Shown: piece by piece, positions 1 through 8,119 of the stretch
How positions within the stretch are numbered: position 1 is the stretch's first letter
How the letters are laid out: each line of letters opens with the position of its first letter
NCBI GenBank assembly: GCA_030345135.1
Contig: CP128386.1
Span: 2,505,677-2,569,676, forward strand
DNA length: 64,000 nucleotides
Reading direction: 5' to 3'
Source: Chitinophagaceae bacterium DXS
GTDB lineage: Bacteria; Bacteroidota; Bacteroidia; Chitinophagales; Chitinophagaceae
Made by a program: the position numbers and the translations under genes
The notes under the pieces: generated by a model
Told to the model about the DNA's origin: nothing
Seen by the model: only the letters and a program-made list of their open reading frames with translations
Database searches by the model: none

Positions 1-259
1 TCTTGTTTAATAAACGCGTTCGTCTTAGCCGCGTAAATATCAGGGAAAAGTTTCCTTTACTATTCCCTTCAAAAACTGTCTCGCCTACATCGGCAAGAAT
101 TACTGCATTTGCACTACTGTCAACACTGTAAACGGTTGGGGCAAAATCTTCTGGTTTAATATCGCCAAACTTATATTTAGCTTTGTCTTTCTGAGCATAG
201 GATATCAAGGATAGACAAAGGGCCAAGGGAAGCAGGGCGCAAATTCTGGTTGTTTTCAT
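1..259 (-). CDS. DUF3857-type exported protein, N-terminal part (cut by window edge)
   Basis: The reading frame starts with ATG at 257-259 and runs off the left edge, giving about 86 residues. It opens with a signal peptide (MKTTRICALLPLALCLSL, then ending SYAQ), followed by KFGDIKPEDFAPTVYSVDS and DVGETVFEG. That layout is typical of the start of DUF3857 proteins of Bacteroidota, which usually continue into a transglutaminase-like domain and are exported to the periplasm. The rest is missing, so the transglutaminase part cannot be confirmed. It is divergent from queG, with only 29 bases between the starts. The function of this family is not established. Confidence 0.68.
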   Translation of the reverse strand, partial: MKTTRICALLPLALCLSLISYAQKDKAKYKFGDIKPEDFAPTVYSVDSSANAVILADVGETVFEGNSKGNFSLIFTRLRRTRLLNK

Positions 260-288
260 AAATAGTCAAAAAAGGGTATTTTTTTGCA

Positions 289-1296
289 ATGTTAACGGAT
301 TTAACAATATCTACACAAAATCGTCAAAAAAATTTGAATAAAACTGATCATACCGCATTTATAAAAAAAACTGCGAATCAGCTCGGCTTTGATTATTGTG
401 GAATAGCCAAAGCGGTATTTCTTGATGAGGACGCGCGCCGTTTGGAAGCCTGGTTATCAAAGGGCATGAATGGGAAAATGCAGTATATGGAAAACCATTT
501 TGACCTGAGAACGAACCCTTCATTACTTGTTCCCGGAGCAAAATCTGTGATCACTTTACTTAAAAATTATTACCCGAAAGATTTTCAGCAAGAAGGTTCT
601 CCAAAGATTTCCAAATATGCCTATGGCAAAGATTATCATGAAGTGATTCGCGCTAAGCTAAGAGAATTTCTTGCAGTTGTGCAGGACGAGTTGGGTGAAA
701 TAAATGGCCGTGGATTTGTTGATTCAGCACCTGTTCTTGAACGAAGCTGGGCTAATCGAAGCGGTCTTGGCTGGATTGGAAAAAACGGAAACCTTATTAC
801 CAAACAACAAGGATCCTTTTTCTTTATTGCTACGCTGATTGTTGATATAGAACTGGATTACGATGATGCCTTTGCGAAAGACTATTGCGGAAGTTGCCGG
901 AAATGCATCGAGGCTTGCCCCACCGATGCAATTATGGAAGACAAGACGATCAATGGTAGCAGCTGTATCTCGTATTTTACGATTGAACTGAAAGACATGT
1001 TATTGCCTGGTGACATGAAAGGCAAATTCCAGAACTGGATGTTCGGATGTGATGTTTGCCAGGATGTTTGTCCGTGGAACCGTTTTAGCAAACCGCACAA
1101 TGAAAGTGCTTTTTCACCTATTCCTGAAGTGTTGAATTTATCTTCGAAAGAATGGGAAGAAATGACAGAAGAATCATTTAGAACTATCTTCAAAGAATCT
1201 CCGATTAAACGAACCAAGTTCGGGGGAATTAAACGAAACCTGAGTTTTTTGAACCACGGAATTTTGAACCACGGAGACACAGACGACATTAAGTAA
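289..1296 (+). CDS. queG: Epoxyqueuosine reductase QueG
   Basis: It reduces epoxyqueuosine to queuosine in the tRNA wobble position, the last step of queuosine synthesis, using cobalamin and two 4Fe-4S clusters in the cytoplasm. Cluster ligands are visible as C200-x2-C203-x2-C206-x3-C210 and C254-x2-C257-x3-C261, with C226 as a probable further ligand. The active-site stretch VDSAPVLER contains D145. The length of 335 aa is normal for the family. The start at 289 leaves a short leader before the conserved [13 protein letters not shown] segment; no better ATG lies downstream before it. The last about 15 residues ([13 protein letters not shown]) are encoded by an intergenic-type repeat and are unlikely to be conserved. 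Stands alone between a divergent gene and bioA. Confidence 0.95.
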   Translation: MLTDLTISTQNRQKNLNKTDHTAFIKKTANQLGFDYCGIAKAVFLDEDARRLEAWLSKGMNGKMQYMENHFDLRTNPSLLVPGAKSVITLLKNYYPKDFQQEGSPKISKYAYGKDYHEVIRAKLREFLAVVQDELGEINGRGFVDSAPVLERSWANRSGLGWIGKNGNLITKQQGSFFFIATLIVDIELDYDDAFAKDYCGSCRKCIEACPTDAIMEDKTINGSSCISYFTIELKDMLLPGDMKGKFQNWMFGCDVCQDVCPWNRFSKPHNESAFSPIPEVLNLSSKEWEEMTEESFRTIFKESPIKRTKFGGIKRNLSFLNHGILNHGDTDDIK

Positions 1297-1430
1297 CACA
1301 ACGATATTTTTTTTAAAAAAATCAGGATAGTTCATCGACACACAAACGATCGTCGGTGATACATAATAATGATACAACTGTTAAGTAAACGCCGTGTATC
1401 GTCATATCGCCGAGCCTCCGTGGTTCAAAA
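1262..1430. repeat. 15-bp perfect inverted repeat around the queG-bioA gap
   Basis: TTTTGAACCACGGAG at 1262-1276 (inside the end of queG) is matched by its exact reverse complement at 1416-1430, just before bioA. A second GAACCACGGA sits at 1251-1260. The word belongs to a family (GTGGTTCAAAA) also seen at 15388-15400. It could form a long-loop hairpin in the queG 3' end, but there is no T-run, so it is not a standard terminator. Confidence 0.7.
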
Positions 1431-1450
1431 GATTTCCTTTCCTTTGCGGC

Positions 1451-2740
1451 ATGACAATGATAGAGAAAGACCGCAAATACATCTGGCATCCTTTTACACA
1501 ACAAAAAAATATGGCTGACCCAATTGCCATTATAAGGGGCGAAGGAACATTACTGATAGATGCAGACAATAATACTTACATAGACGCAATAAGCAGTTGG
1601 TGGGTTAATCTTCACGGGCATGCACATCCTTATATAGCAGGAAAACTGTATCAGCAAGCGATGCAGCTTGAGCAGGTGATCTTTGCAGGCTTTACCCATC
1701 AGCCGGCGATTGATCTGGCAGAACGACTAATTGATATATTACCTGGAAATTTTGCGAAAATATTCTATAGTGACAACGGCTCAACTTCTACGGAGGTGGC
1801 GCTAAAAATGGCCGTGCAGTATTGGTGGAACCAGCGCAAAAATGATGTTGATGTAAAAAAGAAGAACAAGTTACTGGCTCTTAAAAACGCCTATCATGGT
1901 GATACATTCGGAGCGATGAGTGTGAGTGAACGCAGTGTTTTCACGATGGCTTTTCACGACTTATTATTCGAAGTTATCTTTATTGATGCACCTGCAGCAG
2001 ACAACATCGAAGCGACAAAAGAACTTATAGCATCCCATTCGGATGAAATTGCTGCATTTATTTACGAACCGTTGGTCCAGGGCGCCGGCGGTATTCAGAT
2101 GTATGAAGCAACAATGCTTGACGAACTGTTAAGCATCGTTCAGCAACACGATATTATCTGCATTGCAGATGAAGTAATGACAGGATTTGGACGCACAGGT
2201 AAACTTTTCTGTAGCGAATACATGCAAAACAAACCTGACATCATTTGCCTGAGTAAAGGCCTGACCGGTGGAACAATGGCGCTTGGTGTTACGGCTTGTA
2301 CAGAAAAGATTTACAACGCCTATGTTAATGACGATAAATTAAAGACTTTCTTTCACGGGCATTCATTTACAGCAAATCCGCTGGCGTGTACAGCAGCACT
2401 TGCAAGTCTTGACCTGCTTTTGAAAGAAGAATGCTTAAAGCAGATTGACTGGTTGACTGAACAAAACAAATTGTTTGCAGAAACCTTGCTGACAGCAGAA
2501 TTTCCGGTTCGTCTTAAAAACATCCGTACGCAAGGCACAATTCTCGCCTTTGAAATTGCAGAAGGAAAAGATGAATACCTAAATAACGTTAGCACCGTCT
2601 TTACCAAAAAAGCTTTAGCACACGGCATTTATCTAAGACCGCTTGGCAATACCGTTTACATAATGCCACCGTATTGTATTACAGAGGAAGAGTACGAAAG
2701 GGTGAAGGAGGTAATTATTGCTATATTAATTGAAAATTGA
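1451..2740 (+). CDS. bioA: Adenosylmethionine-8-amino-7-oxononanoate aminotransferase BioA
   Basis: PLP-dependent class III aminotransferase converting 8-amino-7-oxononanoate to 7,8-diaminononanoate in biotin synthesis (cytoplasm). Conserved features: IWHPFTQQ near the N-terminus, the SSWWVNLHGHAHP substrate segment, GAMSVSERS, the IADEVMTGFGRTG cofactor aspartate region, and the PLP lysine in LSKGLTGG. The frame is open upstream to 1394, but I choose ATG 1451 (429 aa) because the upstream 19 residues are repeat-encoded and the family starts just before IWHPFTQ; ATG 1457 is an alternative. TTTG ends only 4 bases before the ATG, so the mRNA may be leaderless. No other biotin genes are nearby. 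Confidence 0.95.
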   Translation: MTMIEKDRKYIWHPFTQQKNMADPIAIIRGEGTLLIDADNNTYIDAISSWWVNLHGHAHPYIAGKLYQQAMQLEQVIFAGFTHQPAIDLAERLIDILPGNFAKIFYSDNGSTSTEVALKMAVQYWWNQRKNDVDVKKKNKLLALKNAYHGDTFGAMSVSERSVFTMAFHDLLFEVIFIDAPAADNIEATKELIASHSDEIAAFIYEPLVQGAGGIQMYEATMLDELLSIVQQHDIICIADEVMTGFGRTGKLFCSEYMQNKPDIICLSKGLTGGTMALGVTACTEKIYNAYVNDDKLKTFFHGHSFTANPLACTAALASLDLLLKEECLKQIDWLTEQNKLFAETLLTAEFPVRLKNIRTQGTILAFEIAEGKDEYLNNVSTVFTKKALAHGIYLRPLGNTVYIMPPYCITEEEYERVKEVIIAILIEN

Positions 2741-2834
2741 TAATTGAAAATGGAGGCAATTTCTTTGTAAGGCCTTCATTTTCACATTTGCATATTTACA
2801 CACTCGCACATTTTCAATTTTCAACTGTCAACTG
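2741..2834. repeat. Short word repeats between convergent bioA and SRPBCC gene
   Basis: TTGAAAATTGATAATTGAAAA-type words at the bioA end, then TTTTCACATTTGCATATTTACACAC and TTTTCAATTTTCAACTGTCAACTGTC. They belong to the dispersed word families found in most gaps of this window. No clear terminator hairpin was seen. Confidence 0.6.
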
Positions 2835-3323
2835 TCAATTCCCTTCCACTATCTTCTTTAAGTTAGCCAGGCTCTTTTCCATATTGCCGCCGAGGATCTT
2901 ATCGTTCATCATGCTGCCGATTTTCTCCCAGGGATACCATTTGACGTGCTCTTCAAACTGCCATTGAACAGTGCTAACCGAGCCTGAAGAAATTATTTGT
3001 ATGGATGATAGCTGAATAGATTTACCAGCTTTCCAACGATGCTGCCATTTATTGGGTTCTTTCTTTATTAGTGTGATGATCACATTGCCGTAAAAAGCTT
3101 TCACACTGTCAGAAGAGGTGACTTTGTATTCACTTTCTTTTGCACCTTCCATCCATTCGTTCCATTTTTGATAGTCGTCGATATACGCCCGGATACTATC
3201 CGGACTTGCAGAAATATCAACAGCTCTTGACACAAGCACATTGGAAGGAAACAGACTTCCCATTGCCGTCAGCAAAATAAAAAACACTACAAAACTTATA
3301 ACCGCTAACTTAATTAAACGCAT
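2835..3323 (-). CDS. SRPBCC-family (START-like) membrane-anchored protein
   Basis: A 162-aa protein with one N-terminal hydrophobic segment (IKLAVISFVVFFILLTAMG), then a soluble domain of the SRPBCC/polyketide-cyclase type: ISASPDSIRAYIDDYQKWNEW is the usual opening strand-helix, and WQFEEHVKWYPWEKIG with MMNDKILGGNMEKSLANLK the closing strand and long helix. Start set at 3321-3323, because residues upstream in the open frame have no family character and the hydrophobic segment follows directly. The bound ligand is unknown. It lies downstream of the ABC-2 permease on the same strand, 135 bases away, so the two may be co-transcribed. Confidence 0.75.
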   Translation of the reverse strand: MRLIKLAVISFVVFFILLTAMGSLFPSNVLVSRAVDISASPDSIRAYIDDYQKWNEWMEGAKESEYKVTSSDSVKAFYGNVIITLIKKEPNKWQHRWKAGKSIQLSSIQIISSGSVSTVQWQFEEHVKWYPWEKIGSMMNDKILGGNMEKSLANLKKIVEGN

Positions 3324-3458
3324 GTCATCTTTTTCTTGATAATTGTTTTTAAAATACCATTTCGAAGCTCCTAATTCAGTACTACCTGTTTTTTTGCATT
3401 CCAAAGAAAATAGTACTGATCCTCTTTTCACCATTCACTATTCACCATTCACTTCCCC

Positions 3459-4565
3459 CTACTCCCACTTAAATACTTTTATCGCCACCGCATAGATTAA
3501 AACGCCCCAAATAACCATTATTCCTATCTCTTTCCAAACACTAATTAAACTGGCTCCTTCAAACGCTATGTCACGCATTGCATTGTTGAAATGTGTCAGC
3601 GGCAGTAGATTACAAAAGAACTGCATCCATTTGGGAAACACATCTACCGGAAAAAAAGTACCTGCAAGCAAAAATTGCGGTAAGGTAAACAGGTTGGCAA
3701 AAGGCGGAATGGTGCTCTCATTTTTTGCAACGCTACTTACAATAAAACCATACCCCATAAATACGATCAATGCAATAAAACTTAATACCAATATTTCAAG
3801 GAAAGTGGTAAACCCATGTACAAGCGTGAAATGAAAAGCAACAGTACCTATACCTACAATTATTACTGCAGTGATCATTTGAAATATAACACGCGCAAGC
3901 GCTTCCCCTAAAACAATATAAGTTTTGGTAATGGGTGTAGCAAAGAACCGCTTCAACACGAGTTGCTGACGAAGACTAAAGAATAGAAATGAAACACCGA
4001 AAACGCCCGCACTTAACAAGGAAAACCCCAGTTGACCGGGCAAAATAAAATCGATCTGCCTGTAAACCCTGCCCGGAATTTTTTGTACATCAGGCTGTAC
4101 TTCGGCAATGGAAGGTGCATCAGGATAATGTTGCTGATTAATTTTGCCTATAACCGAATTTAAAATAGACTGCAACACCTGCAGATTTTGAGGTTTCACT
4201 GCTTCTGAAGAAGTAAGTTTAACCACATAGGCAGGGTTTTGCGCGTCGTTTTTCTGGATATTAATTACGGCAGTTATTCTACCTTTCTCAAGATCTTCTT
4301 TCAATTCCAGATCTGTCTTCTCCTTGATCTTAATGCTTGGAATTTGCTTAACGATTGTATAAACAGGGTTTAACGTATCTGATTTTTTGTCAATAGCAAC
4401 ATTGAGCGATATACCACTTGAGCCGCCGATAAACCCAAAAACCAATATGAAAATAAGAGGAAAACCAATACTGAAGATAACTGCTGAAGGACTTCTGAAA
4501 ATTGCTTTTAAACCCGCTCTTGTTATTGAAAGCATTGCCTGTACCTGACTGTACTCTTTGTCCAT
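3459..4565 (-). CDS. ABC-2 type transporter permease
   Basis: 368 aa. One transmembrane helix near residues 20-45 (SPSAVIFSIGFPLIFILVFGF), a large extracytoplasmic domain (about 50-175), then five hydrophobic segments from about 180 to the end: the ABC-2 permease layout. LLSAGVFGVSFLFFSLRQQLVLKRFFATP and FANLFTLPQFLLAGTFFP are typical of the drug/lipid exporter branch (DrrB/YhhJ-like). No ATPase gene is adjacent; the start of this gene faces the toxin-antitoxin promoter. The partner ATPase must be encoded elsewhere. Substrate unknown. Confidence 0.85.
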   Translation of the reverse strand: MDKEYSQVQAMLSITRAGLKAIFRSPSAVIFSIGFPLIFILVFGFIGGSSGISLNVAIDKKSDTLNPVYTIVKQIPSIKIKEKTDLELKEDLEKGRITAVINIQKNDAQNPAYVVKLTSSEAVKPQNLQVLQSILNSVIGKINQQHYPDAPSIAEVQPDVQKIPGRVYRQIDFILPGQLGFSLLSAGVFGVSFLFFSLRQQLVLKRFFATPITKTYIVLGEALARVIFQMITAVIIVGIGTVAFHFTLVHGFTTFLEILVLSFIALIVFMGYGFIVSSVAKNESTIPPFANLFTLPQFLLAGTFFPVDVFPKWMQFFCNLLPLTHFNNAMRDIAFEGASLISVWKEIGIMVIWGVLIYAVAIKVFKWE

Positions 4566-4630
4566 TACTTTAATTTAAAAAAACAAAACTATCTGACAAA
4601 TGTGGAAATTCAAAAGCTAAATTCAAAAGG

Positions 4631-4729
4631 CAAAATTCAAAAGTAAAAATTAAAAAATTCCTTCTTAAGCATTTCGCCTGCAGAATGCCTGTTGACGCTT
4701 TGAGAAGCCCTTTTAACTTTTGAATTTTG
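4631..4729. repeat. 14-bp inverted repeat upstream of the Xre-RES module
   Basis: CAAAATTCAAAAGT at 4631-4644 pairs exactly with ACTTTTGAATTTTG at 4716-4729. Both belong to the AAAATTCAAAAG word family, which fills 4606-4744. The right arm runs directly into the promoter of the toxin-antitoxin operon. Confidence 0.6.
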
Positions 4730-4733
4730 ACTT

Positions 4734-4781
4734 TTGAATTTTAAGGACAATTGTCGTATATTTGCAGGACAATTGACGTGT
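4734..4781 (+). promoter_or_regulatory. Promoter and tandem palindromic operator of the Xre-RES operon
   Basis: TTG (4734-4736), 20 bases, TATATTTG (4757-4764) is a full Bacteroidota sigma-A promoter. Two direct copies of GGACAATTGnCGTnT lie at 4745-4759 and 4767-4781, 22 bases apart (about two helical turns). The first contains the perfect palindrome GACAATTGTC (4746-4755) and the second the related ACAATTGA. The copies flank and overlap the -7 box, as expected for an autorepressing antitoxin. ATG 4782 follows the second copy immediately. Confidence 0.75.
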
Positions 4782-5231
4782 ATGACAAAAAAAGCAAAGC
4801 CGAAAAAGCTCAGTCACGGAACAAAATCATTGAGAGCAGAGGAGCCTTCAGTTTTCTATGCACCTACAAATAAACGAATACCTACTGTAGCAGATTTTCC
4901 ATATAAAAAATTTGAGAAAATTGCCGGGCTTGTGCCCTTTACACAAAAAGAATGGGCAAACATCCTCCATCTTTCAGAAAAAACACTGCAACGGTATTCT
5001 AAAGATAACAAGAGTTTTGAAGGAATTTATGTAGACAGGATCCTGCAACTGGAGCAGCTTATTCACATGGGGCTGGAAACATTTACAGATGCAGAGGCAT
5101 TTTATCGCTGGCTGAAAAGAGAAAAAAACATTTTGGGACAAACCGTTAATTTTGAATCTTTATACTCAACCCAGGGCATACAGGATATTATCGACGACCT
5201 TGGCAGAATTCAACACGGCGTTTACATATGA
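4782..5231 (+). CDS. Xre/MbcA/ParS-type antitoxin of a RES-Xre toxin-antitoxin system
   Basis: 149 aa. A basic N-terminus (MTKKAKPKKL) is followed by a helix-turn-helix region (about 50-100: KIAGLVPFTQKEWANILHLS, then KTLQRYSKDNKSF) and a C-terminal toxin-binding DUF2384/MbcA-ParS region (TDAEAFYRWLKREKN to FESLYSTQGIQDIIDDLGRI). It should neutralise the RES toxin and repress its own operon. The frame is open upstream to a TTG at 4734, but that TTG is the -33 element, so ATG 4782 is the start. Its stop overlaps the toxin start by 4 bases (ATGA, 5228-5231), indicating translational coupling. Confidence 0.9.
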   Translation: MTKKAKPKKLSHGTKSLRAEEPSVFYAPTNKRIPTVADFPYKKFEKIAGLVPFTQKEWANILHLSEKTLQRYSKDNKSFEGIYVDRILQLEQLIHMGLETFTDAEAFYRWLKREKNILGQTVNFESLYSTQGIQDIIDDLGRIQHGVYI

Positions 5232-5683
5232 GCATTACATTATACAGGTTTGCCAGAACAAAATACAGTAATGATTTAAGTGGTAACGGTGCAAAGTTAT
5301 ATGGAGGACGATGGAACAATGTAGGCTACCCTGCCATTTATACCAGTTTTACAACTTCTCTTTCCTTGCTGGAATTACTTATTCATAGCGTGAGCTATGA
5401 CGAGATAAAAGATAATCGCCTGATGATTATTGAAGTGCCAGATACTTCCATCATGGAAATCACTCCTAAAAAATTAAAAGCCAATTGGGAAAAAGATATT
5501 GATTACACAAGATTTATTGGCTCAGAATTCATTGCACATTCTTCTAACCTTCTTTTAAAAGTTCCTTCAGCTATTATTCCTTTCGAGCACAATTACGTCA
5601 TCAATCCATTGCACAAAGATTTTGCAAAAGTGAAGTTGAAAGAAACAAGCGTTTTTTCGTTTGACGGGAGACTGTTTAAATAG
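5228..5683 (+). CDS. RES-domain toxin (NAD+-degrading)
   Basis: 151 aa, the usual compact RES length. The family depletes NAD+ (characterised members are NAD+ phosphorylases or NADases) and arrests growth unless bound by the Xre partner. The signature residues are present: R28 in YGGRWN, E49 in SLSLLELLIH, and S114 in KVPSAIIP, followed by the usual ENYVINPLH-like stretch (EHNYVINPLHKDF). So the active site looks intact and the module is probably functional. Overlaps the antitoxin stop by 4 bases. A repeat array begins immediately after the stop. Confidence 0.9.
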   Translation: MSITLYRFARTKYSNDLSGNGAKLYGGRWNNVGYPAIYTSFTTSLSLLELLIHSVSYDEIKDNRLMIIEVPDTSIMEITPKKLKANWEKDIDYTRFIGSEFIAHSSNLLLKVPSAIIPFEHNYVINPLHKDFAKVKLKETSVFSFDGRLFK

Positions 5684-6307
5684 CTGTCAGCTATCAGCTA
5701 TGAGCTATACCAATTTTCAGCATTTCATTTTTATGTAGAAGCTAAAATCTTAATCAGTAGGTTAATGTCCTACGGACAAGAATAAACTGTGATCAGCATA
5801 TTTCTATTGAGCTTAATGCCCTACGGGCAATTAGCTGTGAGCTGTTAGCTATGAGCTCTATCAATTTTGAGCATTTCATTTTTATGTAAAAGCTAAAACT
5901 TTATGCAACAGTTAATGTCCTACGGACAAGAAAGAATTTTGATCAGCATATTTCTATTGAGCTTAATGCCCTACGGGCAAGTAGCTGTGAGCTGTCAGCT
6001 ATTAGCTATGAGCTCTATCAATTTGAGCATTTCATTTTTCTGTAAAAGCTAAAACTTTAAGCAACAGTTAATGTCCTACGGACAAGAAAGAATTTTGATC
6101 AGCATATTTCTATTGGGCTTAATGCCCTACGGGCAATACAAAATTCTAAAACCTGAATCATTTAAATCAAATCCCACAGCCTGTTACACCTGAACGAATC
6201 AGAGATTATTACATCAGACATGAGCGATCCTTAAGAGAGGTCTAGCCCAACTAGCAGCCTGTTACACCTAAGCAAATCAGACATCCACAAATCATACATA
6301 GCGATTT
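5684..6307. repeat. Array 1: three paired-palindrome units (about 150-156 bp) and flanks
   Basis: No gene here. Perfect palindromes TGTCCTACGGACA (5766-5778, 5916-5928, 6072-6084) each precede TGCCCTACGGGCA (5817-5829, 5967-5979, 6123-6135) by exactly 51 bases start to start. Between the two lies TCTATTGAGCTTAA (TCTATTGGGCTTAA in unit 3); between units lie AGCTGTGAGCTGTTAGCT words and CAATTTTGAGCATTTCATTTT. It is the reverse-complement counterpart of the larger array at 60.0-61.5 kb. The stretch 6136-6307 contains two copies of CAGCCTGTTACACCT (6178 and 6255) with related AATCAGA words and nothing else recognised. Confidence 0.9.
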
Positions 6308-8065
6308 TTAATGGATTTCCGCGTCAAACGGCATTCTTGTCTGTGGAATATCAAACAGTGTCTGTACTTTTTTTAATTTTTTGAGGAGGTTATATTGGGT
6401 TTCGCCGATCTCTTCTTTAACTACTTTTTCTTTTACATCACTGGAAGAAGAGCTTCCAAACAATTGCTCCCATAGATTTTTTTGTTCGGGATATTCCCGG
6501 GTTCTGTAGTCTGTTACTTTGGCCATGCGTGCAGCACAATCAACCGCTTGCTGCAAGGTGCCTATTCTGTCAACCAATCCTATTCCGGTTGCCCTGGTGC
6601 CTGTCCAAACTCTTCCCTGCGCAATGCTATCAACAAAGACGATATCTTTTTTTCGACCGTCGGCCACGCGGCTTTTAAAAGTGTAATAAATGGAATCCAC
6701 AGATGCCTGCATAAATTTCTTCTCAGCATCAGATAGCGGCCGGTCAGATGATCCCATATCTGCATAAGGAGCTGTTTTCACCCTGTCGAAGGTAATACCC
6801 AGCTTATTCTTGAAAAACGATTGCATATTGGCCACAATAGTAAATACGCCAATAGAACCGGTAATGGTAGTATAATCGGCAAACACAGAATCTGCATTGC
6901 ACGAAATATAATAACCGCCGCTAGCCGCCAGGTCCCCCATGCTTACAACTACTGGTTTTACTTTACGCGCCATGGAAATCTCACGCCATATAATGTCGCT
7001 CGCCAATGCACTGCCCCCGGGAGAGTTCACACGGAATACAATGGCTTTTATTCCATCGTCGGTGCGGGCCTTGCGGATCAGGTTCTTAAATTCATCGCTC
7101 GCAATTTGTCCGCTTTCTCCTTTACCACTCACAATTTCGCCTTGCGCATATATAAGTGCAATTTTGTTTTTTCCGTCTTTTTTGTAGTCAGCTGCCTTGT
7201 TGTATTTTGACGCAGAGATGAAATTGATCTTTGCGTCGGCCTTTTCGCCAAGATTTTTTGCCACCTCTGCTTTCCACTCATCATCGTAGCGCAAACCATC
7301 TATCAATTTATTGTTTAGTGCATCAGCAGGCGATTGAATGGTGCCATTATTGGCAAGTGCATGCAATGTTGCAGTATCAATGTTTCTTGCCTCAGATGTT
7401 GTCAGTAACAAATGGCTGTATAGATCATTCAGCCACACGGTTGTCTGTAACCTGTTCGGCTCGGTCATTTCTGTCGCACGCAACGGTTCAGTGGCACTCT
7501 TAAACTTGCCGGCATAAAATATTTCAGGCTGAATTTCCAATTTATCGAGCAGGCCTTTTATAAAAAAAAGATTACTGGTAAAACCATCCCATTCAATATG
7601 TCCCTGGGGGTGGCAATAAATTTTATCAGCAGCAGTTGAAACGTAGTAAGATTTTTGGGTCATGTACTCGCCATAAGCAATTACAAATTTTTTGCTCTTT
7701 TTAAAATCAACGATGGCTTCACGCAGTTCTTCATTTGTAGCGAATCCATTTACATTATAACCGGCTTTAAGAACAATACCTTTAATGGCAGAATCTTTTT
7801 TAGCATAACTGATCATTCGTACCAGGTCATACAGCCCCAAAGCGTTGGCATCTTCTTTCCCTGCAAGTTCAGCAATCGGGCTTTCTTTGGTTTGTTCCAT
7901 TATGGGAGATCCCAGATCAATAACAAGAACAGCTTTGCTTCCTACCTCAGGTTTATCGGGTTGTAACGCGCGTCCAATTATGCCGGCCCCTACAAAAAAA
8001 GCAACAAGGGAAAAGATGACCAGTGCAAGCAAACACGCGAAGAATATTTTAAAAAAGCTTCTCAT
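6308..8065 (-). CDS. sppA: Signal peptide peptidase SppA, long (67K) type
   Basis: Membrane-bound serine protease that degrades cleaved signal peptides. 585 aa, with one N-terminal transmembrane segment (residues about 5-30) and two tandem S49 domains as in E. coli SppA. The Ser-Lys dyad is visible: K189 in GKFKSATEP of the N-terminal domain and S382 in DLAASGGYYIS of the C-terminal domain, with VNSPGGSALASD before it. The C-terminal tail (QTLFDIPQTRMP) is also family-like. Divergent from folK, with 54 bases between starts. Well conserved, no defect seen. Confidence 0.95.
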   Translation of the reverse strand: MRSFFKIFFACLLALVIFSLVAFFVGAGIIGRALQPDKPEVGSKAVLVIDLGSPIMEQTKESPIAELAGKEDANALGLYDLVRMISYAKKDSAIKGIVLKAGYNVNGFATNEELREAIVDFKKSKKFVIAYGEYMTQKSYYVSTAADKIYCHPQGHIEWDGFTSNLFFIKGLLDKLEIQPEIFYAGKFKSATEPLRATEMTEPNRLQTTVWLNDLYSHLLLTTSEARNIDTATLHALANNGTIQSPADALNNKLIDGLRYDDEWKAEVAKNLGEKADAKINFISASKYNKAADYKKDGKNKIALIYAQGEIVSGKGESGQIASDEFKNLIRKARTDDGIKAIVFRVNSPGGSALASDIIWREISMARKVKPVVVSMGDLAASGGYYISCNADSVFADYTTITGSIGVFTIVANMQSFFKNKLGITFDRVKTAPYADMGSSDRPLSDAEKKFMQASVDSIYYTFKSRVADGRKKDIVFVDSIAQGRVWTGTRATGIGLVDRIGTLQQAVDCAARMAKVTDYRTREYPEQKNLWEQLFGSSSSSDVKEKVVKEEIGETQYNLLKKLKKVQTLFDIPQTRMPFDAEIH

Positions 8066-8085
8066 ATAGTTCCTCTTGTTAAAAA

Positions 8086-8116
8086 TAAAGATATTTGATG
8101 CCTGTTATTCCTACAA
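8086..8116 (-). promoter_or_regulatory. Probable sppA promoter
   Basis: Read on the minus strand: TTG (8114-8116), 20 bases, TATCTTTA (8086-8093), one mismatch from TAnnTTTG, about 20 bases before the sppA ATG. Spacing fits the Bacteroidota consensus. Confidence 0.45.
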
Positions 8117-8119
8117 TTT

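Noticed and set aside
882-1301. Open frame of 139 codons on the minus strand inside queG
   Set aside because: It is the complement of a well-conserved gene with intact Fe-S motifs; a shadow frame.
2737-2967. 76-codon plus-strand frame after bioA
   Set aside because: Made of TTTTCACATTTGC and TTTTCAA words, then overlapping the end of the SRPBCC gene; no coding character.
4734-4781. TTG 4734 as start of the antitoxin gene
   Set aside because: That TTG fits the -33 promoter element, and the first 16 codons would be the operator itself; ATG 4782 is the sensible start.
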